From positions 1 through 5,467 of the forward strand of contig JAFYRQ010000059.1 in NCBI GenBank assembly GCA_017546885.1: 5,467 bases of DNA, read 5' to 3'. Position 1 is the stretch's first letter, and each line of letters starts with the position of its first letter. This DNA comes from Alphaproteobacteria bacterium (GTDB lineage: Bacteria > Pseudomonadota > Alphaproteobacteria > RF32 > CAG-239). Position numbers and translations under genes: made by a program. This document shows, in pieces, positions 1 to 5,467 of the stretch. Under the pieces are notes generated by a model, which saw nothing but the letters and a program-made list of their open reading frames with translations, searched no databases and was not told the origin of the DNA.

Positions 1-205
1 ACTCTAAATCAAAATGTGCAACTTGTGCCAAAGCATGAACGCCGGCATCTGTTCTGCCGGCTCCATACACTTCGGTTGTTTGTTGTAAAAATCCATAGAT
101 TGCTTTTTCTAAATATTCCTGAACACTGGGACCATCAAGTTGTTTTTGCCAACCTAAAAGGTCGGTTCCGTCATATTCTATAACAATCTTATATCGCTGT
201 GTCAT
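1..205 (-). CDS. truA: tRNA pseudouridine synthase A, N-terminal part (truncated by window edge)
   Basis: TruA converts uridines 38-40 of the tRNA anticodon stem-loop to pseudouridine in the cytoplasm. The first 68 codons are visible; the C-terminal remainder (the family is usually about 240-270 residues) lies beyond base 1. The translation begins MTQRYKIVIEYDGTDLLGWQ, the typical TruA opening with the YDGT..GWQ motif at residues 11-20. It continues with GPSVQEYLEKAI and the active-site segment GAGRTDAGVHA at 48-58, in which D53 is the expected catalytic aspartate. The ATG at 205-203 is chosen because the usual family N-terminus starts right there. It lies 5 nt after the stop codon of the upstream dehydrogenase gene, so the two are probably co-transcribed. 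No clear Shine-Dalgarno precedes it (AGCTGCTGCATAGTTGTT), so translation may depend on coupling to the upstream gene. The family assignment is very secure. Confidence 0.95.
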   Translation of the reverse strand, partial: MTQRYKIVIEYDGTDLLGWQKQLDGPSVQEYLEKAIYGFLQQTTEVYGAGRTDAGVHALAQVAHFDLE

Positions 206-210
206 AACAA

Positions 211-1233
211 CTATGCAGCAGCTTTGATATTATAATTTGCAAATTCGCTTTCAGAAATAAAGCCGAGTTTTGCTTCTACTTCCCAGATAACTTTCAAAGC
301 ATCAAAAGCATTTTGACCACTAATGCGTGGAGTTTCTGTTCCGTTAATACATTTTACAAAGTGGTTCAACTCTGCCAACAAAGGTTGGTTTGTCGGAATA
401 AACAACTGTTCAACACTGCCCTTCAAGCCATAATTCATCCATTCAGGAATGCTTTCTTGGTTGACATAAGGCATACGACCTTGTGAGTGAACGTTAATGC
501 TTTGATTGATGAAATCCATATCAATATAGTTTGTATCGGTTGTAACTGTTAATGTACGAACACGAGCTTGTGTGATACGGCTTGATGTAATATTTGCGGT
601 TACACCATTTTCAAATTCGAGCAAAGCGGTGATATAATCTTTTCCTTCCGGATGGTCAGGAGTTTTTACACAAGCAGCCTGAACATTAACTACCGGAGAT
701 TTTACCAAAGATTGAATCACTTCAACGTCGTGTATCATTAAATCCATAGCAACGGAAACATCGGTAATACGACCTGAAGCAGCTGACATTCTTTGTGCTG
801 TCAATGAGCGAATCTTTGATGTGTCAGATAAAATTTTTGACATCTGTTCAACGGCCGGATTAAAACGTTCGATGTGACCTACACAAAGAATTACATTATT
901 TTTTGCAGCAGCATCAATCAAACGTTGGCAACCTTCCGGAGAAGTAGCCAAAGGTTTTTCCATCATACAGTGAATTCCTTTATTAAGGAAAAACTCACCA
1001 ACATCAGCGTGAGTGATAGAAGTTGTAACAACACTTACGGCATCAACATTTTTCGCAACTTCTTCCATAGAAGAAAAAGCTTTAATTCCAAACATTTCAG
1101 CAACATTTTTTGCAGCTTCGGGGAACACATCATAAACGCCGACCAATTCCACATCTGCCATATTTTTGTAGGTTTTAATGTGGTTTTTACCCATCATGCC
1201 GGCACCGATAACTGCAACTTTTAATTTTCCCAT
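211..1233 (-). CDS. Gfo/Idh/MocA-family NAD(P)-dependent sugar dehydrogenase (possibly GnnA-like UDP-GlcNAc 3-dehydrogenase)
   Basis: A complete 340-residue cytoplasmic oxidoreductase, normal length for the family. Seen directly: an N-terminal Rossmann fold with the nucleotide-binding loop VIGAGMMG (8-15) and an acidic residue ending strand 2 (D35); the family signature MEKPLA (91-96) with the catalytic-type lysine K93; VGHIERFNPAV (118-128); and MDLMIHDVE (163-171), which supplies the catalytic-type histidine H168. The C-terminal half is the alpha/beta substrate domain. Family knowledge: members oxidise or reduce sugars, inositols or nucleotide sugars. The GH-x-ERFNPAV motif combined with the DLxIHD motif is common in the MviM/WbpB/GnnA branch, where GnnA oxidises UDP-GlcNAc at C3 for amide-linked lipid A. 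That substrate is only an inference, because no partner aminotransferase gene (gnnB type) is visible. The ATG at 1233-1231 is supported by an AAAGGA Shine-Dalgarno 8 nt upstream. The stop is TAG, and truA follows after 5 nt. Confidence 0.9.
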   Translation of the reverse strand: MGKLKVAVIGAGMMGKNHIKTYKNMADVELVGVYDVFPEAAKNVAEMFGIKAFSSMEEVAKNVDAVSVVTTSITHADVGEFFLNKGIHCMMEKPLATSPEGCQRLIDAAAKNNVILCVGHIERFNPAVEQMSKILSDTSKIRSLTAQRMSAASGRITDVSVAMDLMIHDVEVIQSLVKSPVVNVQAACVKTPDHPEGKDYITALLEFENGVTANITSSRITQARVRTLTVTTDTNYIDMDFINQSINVHSQGRMPYVNQESIPEWMNYGLKGSVEQLFIPTNQPLLAELNHFVKCINGTETPRISGQNAFDALKVIWEVEAKLGFISESEFANYNIKAAA

Positions 1234-1241
1234 TTATAGAA

Positions 1242-1247
1242 TCCTTT
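1242..1247 (-). promoter_or_regulatory. Shine-Dalgarno of the dehydrogenase gene
   Basis: On the minus strand AAAGGA lies 8 nt before the ATG at 1233, inside ACAAAAGGATTCTATAAATG. This is a good match to the anti-SD complement at normal spacing, and it fixes the start of the dehydrogenase. It contrasts with truA just downstream, which has none. Confidence 0.7.
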
Positions 1248-1262
1248 TGTAAATTGTTGAAA

Positions 1263-1275
1263 CAGATTTAATCTG
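1263..1275. repeat. 13-bp palindrome in the leader of the dehydrogenase gene
   Basis: CAGATT-T-AATCTG has two perfect 6-bp arms around a single central base. It sits between the candidate -10 element (1282-1290) and the Shine-Dalgarno, almost exactly where transcription should begin. The single-base centre is too short for an RNA hairpin loop unless inner pairs open, so a dimeric protein-binding site (operator) is the more natural reading. Its function is inferred from position only. Confidence 0.4.
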
Positions 1276-1281
1276 GGCGGG

Positions 1282-1290
1282 AATATACCA
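1282..1290 (-). promoter_or_regulatory. candidate extended -10 promoter for the dehydrogenase-truA pair
   Basis: The minus strand reads TGGTATATT, an extended -10 (TGn followed by TATATT, matching the TATAAT consensus at five of six positions). It lies 48 nt upstream of the dehydrogenase ATG, in the only sizeable non-coding gap. At 16-18 bp upstream the -35 position reads AGTATT, GAGTAT or GGAGTA, none close to TTGACA. An extended -10 can compensate for a poor -35 or imply an activator. A gap of this size after an otherwise overlapping operon supports a separate promoter here, but the call is by eye. Confidence 0.4.
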
Positions 1291-1318
1291 CAATTTAAGA
1301 CAAAATACTCCTAACATC

Positions 1319-1336
1319 TTGTTACAGATTGTTACA
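1319..1336. repeat. tandem 8-bp direct repeat with 10-bp period, possible activator site
   Basis: TTGTTACA occurs twice, at 1319-1326 and 1329-1336, separated by GA (minus strand TGTAACAA-TC-TGTAACAA). The start-to-start distance of 10 bp puts both copies on one face of the helix. Relative to a transcription start near 1275 they cover about -44 to -61, a usual place for an activator. Tandem 10-11-bp half-sites are typical of OmpR/PhoB-family response regulators, but assigning a regulator from this alone would be speculation. Confidence 0.4.
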
Positions 1337-1345
1337 AAATTTTTA

Positions 1346-2413
1346 TTAAATTTTGCTGAAATTTATGCGTGGATCGACGAGAGAATAAGTTATGTCGCTA
1401 ATGAGCTTTAAGACCAACCCGAGCAATGCAAATATGTACAGAGTTCCAAAGATTATCGGATAGTCTCGGGTAGTGATTGCTTCATACCCCAACAAGCCCA
1501 ATCCGTTTAATGAAAAAATAACCTCAATCAGCAGTGAGCCGGTAAACAGCATTTTTATTAATAATGACGGAAATCCTGCTATAACAATAAGCATTGCATT
1601 GCGAAATACGTGACCGTACAAAACACGATTTTCGCTCAAGCCTTTGGCTCTTGCGGTTAAAACATACGGTTTACCCAACTCTTCCAAAAAAGAGTTTTTG
1701 GTTAACATGGTTAAACTCGCAAAACCGCCGATAACCATCGCCGTTACAGGCAAAGCGATATGCCAAAAGTAGTCCGTTATTTTGCCGAACCAAGAAAGAC
1801 TTTCCCAATTATCTGAGGTCAATCCTCGCAATGGGAATATATGAAAATAAGTACCTCCGGCGAAAAATACTATCAAAAACACCGCAAATAAAAATACCGG
1901 AATTGCCGAACCGATTACTACCGCAACAGAAGACCATACATCAAATTTTGACCCGTCTTTTACGGCTTTTTTTATTCCCAGAGGAATAGCGATAAGATAG
2001 ATTATCAATGTTGACCACAATCCTAAAGAAACAGACACCGGCATTCTTTCTACTATCAGTTGCCACACGGTTTTATCCTGATAATAACTGCGTCCGAAGT
2101 CAAAACGAGCATAGTCTTTTATCATTTTCCAAAAACGTTCGTGTACCGGTTTATCAAAACCGAATTGTTTTTCCAATTCTTTTACCAATTCTTCCGGCAC
2201 CCCTTGAGCTCCTTGGTAACGGCTTGCGGAAGTGTTCATTTGTACCGACGAGGTAAGTTGAGATTTTGCATCGGTGTTCATTCCTCTGTATTGCGCCAAA
2301 ACGTGTTCAACCGGTCCTCCGGGTGCCATTTGGATTATGGCAAAATTTATCAACAATATACCCAAAAGTGTCACAGGAATTAAGAGCAAACGTTTTATAA
2401 TGTAATTACGCAT
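1346..2413 (-). CDS. yejB: YejB, inner-membrane permease of the Yej peptide / microcin C-type ABC importer
   Basis: A complete 355-residue permease, close to the length of E. coli YejB. It resembles YejB along its whole length as I recall that sequence: INFAIIQMAPGGPVE (22-36), QFGFDKPVHERFWKM (83-97), FDFGRSYY (104-111), SLGLWSTLIIYLIAIPLGI (129-147), LTMLTKNSFL (234-243), and TGSLLIEVIFSLNGLGLLGY (291-310) with a DYP following at 317-319. Hydrophobic segments lie near 8-30, 126-148, 161-186, 215-236, 272-293 and 320-345, giving the usual six helices with a large periplasmic loop after helix 1. The EAA-type cytoplasmic loop, which docks the ATPase, is at about 244-270 (TARAKGLSENRVLYGHVFRN). 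In the family YejB pairs with YejE and the double ATPase YejF, and YejA delivers the peptide. The ATG at 2413 abuts the yejA stop (TAAATG), and a GAGGG Shine-Dalgarno inside the end of yejA supports it. No yejE follows; the next gene is the dehydrogenase. Confidence 0.96.
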   Translation of the reverse strand: MRNYIIKRLLLIPVTLLGILLINFAIIQMAPGGPVEHVLAQYRGMNTDAKSQLTSSVQMNTSASRYQGAQGVPEELVKELEKQFGFDKPVHERFWKMIKDYARFDFGRSYYQDKTVWQLIVERMPVSVSLGLWSTLIIYLIAIPLGIKKAVKDGSKFDVWSSVAVVIGSAIPVFLFAVFLIVFFAGGTYFHIFPLRGLTSDNWESLSWFGKITDYFWHIALPVTAMVIGGFASLTMLTKNSFLEELGKPYVLTARAKGLSENRVLYGHVFRNAMLIVIAGFPSLLIKMLFTGSLLIEVIFSLNGLGLLGYEAITTRDYPIIFGTLYIFALLGLVLKLISDITYSLVDPRINFSKI

Positions 2414-4204
2414 TTATTTTCCCTCGTCTATCCACCATGTGTCCGGTTGAAAACCGACATTCAAATCTGTTTTTTTATGACCGAAGCGGTTACGATACGC
2501 AACTCTTTGATGCGGAGAATACCACTGCATTATCATATAATGTCCGTTAAGCAAAACTCGGTCTAAAGCTTTTATATGAGCTACATATTCTTCTTTATTT
2601 TGTGCTTTTACAAGCTGGTCCAATAATTTATCAATTACCGAATTTTTTATTCCCAGAAGATTGTAGCTTCCTTTTATGTCTGCAGCCTGGCTTCCCCAAA
2701 ATTCTTTTTGCTCGTTTCCGGGAAGCTGACTAATCGGAAAAGTTATTATAGCCATATCAAATTCAAAATTATCTAATCTGTTTTTGAAAACATTTACCTC
2801 TAAATTGCGAAATTCGGCTCTGATACCGATTTTTGCCAAATTACTGATAAACGGCAACATAACTCGTGTAAACGAGCTTCCGTTAGCCGAATTACTTAAA
2901 ATTTCTATCTCTAAACGCTCTCCTGTCTTCAAATTCGTCATTTTACCGTCAACAAAATCATATCCTGCCTCTTTTAAGAGTTTCACCGCATAACGAAGAT
3001 TTTCTCTTGAAGATTGTATATCTTTATAAACAGGATTTGACGGAGCTTGCGTAAATATGCTTTCCGGCAATTCATCTCTATATTGATTTAATATCTCCAG
3101 CTCTTTTCCCGTCGGCAGACCTTTAGCTTCCATTCCGCTATTAGTAAAATAACTGTATAGGCGCTCATACTGATTATAAAAAAGATTTTCTTTTGCCCAT
3201 TCATAGTTAAACGCCCAGTCGATTGCTTCACGAACCCTTTTATCCGCAAATTTAGGCCTACGCAGGTTGTAACCGAAATTTTGCAATCGGGCAGTATTAT
3301 TATGGTGAATATTTTCTTTTATTATCGAGCCGTTTTTCACTAATTCGTTATCATAACCGGTAACCCAAATTTTTGCGATATATTCTTCTCTCATATCTAT
3401 ATTGCCGGCAAAAAGAGCCTGCAAAGTTACGGTCGTATCCTGATAATAATCATAACGAATTTCATCAAAATTATAAAAACCGCGTCTTGCAGGAATATCC
3501 TTTGCCCAATAATTAGGGTTGCGCTTAAATATCAAATATTTGTTAGGCGAAAAACTTTCCAATATATATGGCCCGCTTCCGAGAGGAGCTTTTAGTATCG
3601 GTTTCGAAAAATCTTTACCCTCCCAGTCTTTGGCGGAATAAATTTTCATTTGCGAAATGATTAAAGGCAATTCTTTATTATTGCTCTCAGGTTTAAACCA
3701 AAAACGAACATGGCGCTCACCAACCTTTTCAACTCGGTCAACATCTGCATAATAGACTTTGTATAACGGAGCCCCTTTCTCAATTAAACTGTTAAAACTA
3801 AAAATAACATCTTCGGCCAAAACCGGTGAGCCGTCACTGAATTTTGCTCGTTCATCAAGAAAAAATCCTACATAATCCTTAGTCAGTTCAAATGACTTTG
3901 CCAACAAAGGATATGCAACGGTAACATCATCTGCAGGTGTAAACGCCAGAGAATCGAGTGTTATGTCAACCACTTGCGTAGCGGCTATCCCTTTAAATAT
4001 GAAAGGATTGAAATTATCAAATGTTCCGTACGCGGGCAAAACAACTCTTCCGCCTTTCGGAGCATCCGGATTTGTGTATTCAAAATTTTGCCAATCCCCG
4101 TTATATTTTGCATCACCGTATAGAGCTATCTTATCCAAAATCTGTGCATGCGCATAAATCGGAAACACAATTAAAAACAATGTCAGCAAAAATTTATTCA
4201 TCAT
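2414..4204 (-). CDS. yejA: YejA, periplasmic solute-binding protein (family 5) of the Yej peptide importer
   Basis: A complete 596-residue extracellular solute-binding protein, near the length of E. coli YejA. It carries a signal peptide: a short Lys-containing N-region, a hydrophobic core at about 5-17 and a likely signal peptidase I site AHA|Q after residue 20. There is no lipobox cysteine, so a soluble periplasmic protein is expected. YejA-like landmarks are NPDAPKGG (45-52), GTFDNFNPF (60-68), FSDGSPVLAEDVIFSF (122-137), SGPY (210-213), NYW (231-233), FDEIRYDYYQD (246-256), KRVREAIDWAFNYEW followed by LFYNQYERLYSYF, and a terminal DTWW. In enterobacteria the system imports microcin C and peptides; in Agrobacterium a YejBEF system with a related binding protein imports muropeptides. 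Which ligand applies here is not visible. The first ATG (4204-4202) is followed at once by a second (4201-4199), either usable; the Shine-Dalgarno is weak. The start overlaps the upstream gene by 11 nt, suggesting translational coupling. Confidence 0.95.
   Translation of the reverse strand: MMNKFLLTLFLIVFPIYAHAQILDKIALYGDAKYNGDWQNFEYTNPDAPKGGRVVLPAYGTFDNFNPFIFKGIAATQVVDITLDSLAFTPADDVTVAYPLLAKSFELTKDYVGFFLDERAKFSDGSPVLAEDVIFSFNSLIEKGAPLYKVYYADVDRVEKVGERHVRFWFKPESNNKELPLIISQMKIYSAKDWEGKDFSKPILKAPLGSGPYILESFSPNKYLIFKRNPNYWAKDIPARRGFYNFDEIRYDYYQDTTVTLQALFAGNIDMREEYIAKIWVTGYDNELVKNGSIIKENIHHNNTARLQNFGYNLRRPKFADKRVREAIDWAFNYEWAKENLFYNQYERLYSYFTNSGMEAKGLPTGKELEILNQYRDELPESIFTQAPSNPVYKDIQSSRENLRYAVKLLKEAGYDFVDGKMTNLKTGERLEIEILSNSANGSSFTRVMLPFISNLAKIGIRAEFRNLEVNVFKNRLDNFEFDMAIITFPISQLPGNEQKEFWGSQAADIKGSYNLLGIKNSVIDKLLDQLVKAQNKEEYVAHIKALDRVLLNGHYMIMQWYSPHQRVAYRNRFGHKKTDLNVGFQPDTWWIDEGK
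2421..2425 (-). promoter_or_regulatory. Shine-Dalgarno of yejB, inside the 3' end of yejA
   Basis: The minus strand reads GAGGG, then AAAATAA, then ATG, so the GAGGG is 7 nt before the yejB start and overlaps the last codons and stop of yejA. Termination at yejA delivers ribosomes directly onto the yejB start, favouring linked production of binding protein and permease. Confidence 0.65.
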
Positions 4205-5467
4205 TTTGCTTTTCTGCTTCGTTGTTTGGCGCTGTTAATTCCGGTTTTTGCATTTCTGCCCACTCTTTTTGCAAATTTTTCAAAGTTTCGTCCGTACTTG
4301 CAAATGCAAAACGAGTTGTGTCTTTTGTTTCATTTTCCGGTTGTTTTTCTTCGATATTCTCCTCTGTTACAACAGGAGCCGTTACCATAGGTTCTTCCTC
4401 TTTTACGGGAACTTCTTCGATTACTACTGCCGGAGCTTTTGGCTTTTCGTCAGCCCCGAAACTACGCCTCAAAGCAAGAGATAACGGGTCTATTTGCGAA
4501 TCGTCTTCTTCCTCTTCTTTTTCATTTTCTTTCAAAAATTTATTCCAAAAAGATTTTTTATTATTTTTCTTTTCTTTTTTAGCAGAAGATTCTTTTTTAT
4601 CAGCTTTAAGCTCTTTTGCGGTAGAAATAAATTCGGGCATTTCTTCCGGTTTTTCAATCTTTATTTCCGGCATTTTATTTTCTTCTTTTTCTTCCGCAAC
4701 CGGTTGTGATGTTTCTGTTTTTTCATCAACTTTTTCAACAATAGCATCTTTGAAAAAACACTCTTCTTCTTTTAAGACTATCGGCTCCGGAACAATTTTT
4801 TCTTCCTCGGCATTTACCGGTTCTTCCTGCGGATTTTCTTGCAACTTTTGAACAATCGGAGCAAATATGGTAAATACTCGTCCGTAAACACCTGTTTCAA
4901 CAACTTCTTGAATAATATTTTCTTCGTCATGTTCTTTTAGTAGGTGCAACAATTTTGTGTATCGAGCACAAAATTCCATAAGACTTCCCGATAAAAGTTT
5001 TTCTTTGCGAGCTGCCGCCGTTATCTTATCTTCAAAATCAGGAATCGAATTTCGCAAATCCACGAAGGCTCTGGCAAAACCCCAATGGTTACCTAAATTT
5101 ACGGTTTCCCATATTTTCATCATATTTTTTTCGTTCAACAAATGGTATCTTTGCAGTATATCGGCAAGGATTTCATTTGTTTCTTTTATGTACATCTCTA
5201 TTTTTCCGAGAGCAAAAGCATGAGCATGTTGCTGTGCACCTTTTATTATATTTTGAGCAATAATATCCGTATATTCTTGATTTTTATTGATTTGCACAGA
5301 CAATTTGGCTATTTGTTTCTGAAGTGAAAGCTGTTGACAAAAACCATAAAATAGCGCCCATAAAAACCACACCATGAATATAGGCAACAATATAATAAGT
5401 CCGTAAACGGCAATCTCATTTAAAGCAAGAGACGATATAGCAACATCTGCTAATTTTGCACTAATCC
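4194..5467 (-). CDS. membrane-anchored protein of unknown function with Glu/Lys/Pro-rich tail (5' end outside window)
   Basis: I do not recognise this protein. The frame is open for 423 codons to the window edge, so the true start is probably outside; a TTG at 5390-5388 is the only in-window alternative and would cut through the hydrophobic segment. Numbering from that TTG: a transmembrane segment runs from about 10 codons before it (EIAVYGLIILLP) to FYGF (14-17), followed by a mostly helical region at about 20-185 (LGNHWGFARAFVDLRNSIPDFE at 99-120). A low-complexity tail at about 186-360 is rich in Glu, Lys, Pro and Val, with a basic patch (262-286) followed by an acidic run EKEEEEDD (290-297), then DPLSLALRRSFG (301-312). 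A predicted amphipathic helix near the C-terminus (about 366-382) closes the protein. It has no cysteine-histidine cluster or enzyme motif. Its stop lies inside yejA (11-nt overlap), placing it first in the visible yejAB operon. A scaffold or tether, as in other TM-plus-acidic-linker envelope proteins, is possible but unproven. Confidence 0.75.
   Translation of the reverse strand, partial: ISAKLADVAISSLALNEIAVYGLIILLPIFMVWFLWALFYGFCQQLSLQKQIAKLSVQINKNQEYTDIIAQNIIKGAQQHAHAFALGKIEMYIKETNEILADILQRYHLLNEKNMMKIWETVNLGNHWGFARAFVDLRNSIPDFEDKITAAARKEKLLSGSLMEFCARYTKLLHLLKEHDEENIIQEVVETGVYGRVFTIFAPIVQKLQENPQEEPVNAEEEKIVPEPIVLKEEECFFKDAIVEKVDEKTETSQPVAEEKEENKMPEIKIEKPEEMPEFISTAKELKADKKESSAKKEKKNNKKSFWNKFLKENEKEEEEDDSQIDPLSLALRRSFGADEKPKAPAVVIEEVPVKEEEPMVTAPVVTEENIEEKQPENETKDTTRFAFASTDETLKNLQKEWAEMQKPELTAPNNEAEKQNDE

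Noticed and set aside
874..1224. 116-residue plus-strand frame opposite the dehydrogenase N-terminus
   Set aside because: It overlaps fully conserved Rossmann-fold coding sequence on the minus strand and shows no recognisable motif.
1298..1303. TTGTCT on the minus strand as a -35 element
   Set aside because: It lies only 10 bp from the TATATT element, too close for a normal 16-18-bp promoter spacer.
1335..1355. Inverted repeat CAAAATTT-N5-AAATTTTG at the yejB stop as a terminator
   Set aside because: The 8-bp stem has only one G-C pair and is not followed by a T-run in the minus-strand direction, so it would not form a stable intrinsic terminator. It is probably chance in AT-rich sequence.
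2008..2383. Two overlapping plus-strand frames opposite yejB
   Set aside because: Both lie opposite clearly recognisable YejB coding sequence, in two different frames, with no motif or ribosome-binding site.
4494..4709. Phe-rich short plus-strand frame resembling a membrane peptide
   Set aside because: It is the complement of the Lys/Glu-rich tail (AAA/GAA read as TTT/TTC). The hydrophobicity is a composition artefact.
4021..4851. 276-residue open frame on the plus strand, Ser/Phe-rich
   Set aside because: It lies opposite the end of the unknown gene and the start of yejA. Its Ser/Phe composition is what results from reading Glu/Lys codons (GAA, GAG, AAA) on the opposite strand. It has no convincing Shine-Dalgarno or domain, and the opposite strand holds the signal peptide of an identified gene.

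Overview
The window reads as an AT-rich Gram-negative chromosome segment, most likely from an alphaproteobacterium. That placement is an inference from gene content and base composition; there is no rRNA or other phylogenetic marker. All five genes lie on the minus strand, so transcription runs from the right edge (5467) to the left edge (1). Coding density is high, and the only real intergenic gap is 1234-1345.

Right part (5467 to 1346): a tightly packed apparent operon of three genes. First comes an unrecognised membrane-anchored protein with a helical domain and a long Glu/Lys/Pro-rich tail, whose 5' end lies outside the window. It overlaps by 11 nt the start of yejA, the periplasmic peptide-binding protein of the Yej (microcin C / oligopeptide / muropeptide type) ABC importer. 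The yejA stop codon directly abuts the start codon of yejB, an inner-membrane permease of the same importer. The usual next genes, yejE (second permease) and yejF (double ATPase), are not here.

Middle (1345 to 1234): a 112-bp spacer with a candidate extended -10 promoter (TGGTATATT on the minus strand), a 13-bp palindrome near the expected transcription start, a 10-bp-period direct repeat upstream, and a good Shine-Dalgarno. It probably drives the next two genes.

Left part (1233 to 1): a complete Gfo/Idh/MocA-family NAD(P)-dependent sugar dehydrogenase, resembling the UDP-N-acetylglucosamine 3-dehydrogenase (GnnA)/MviM branch, followed after 5 nt by the N-terminal part of truA (tRNA pseudouridine synthase A), cut by the window edge.

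Functionally, the right-hand operon points to peptide or muropeptide capture at the inner membrane. The left-hand pair combines a probable nucleotide-sugar dehydrogenase with a tRNA-modification housekeeping gene. No mobile element, CRISPR array, RNA gene or convincing terminator was found. The items most worth following up are the unknown gene fused into the yejAB operon, the absence of yejEF, and the structured promoter region at 1234-1345.
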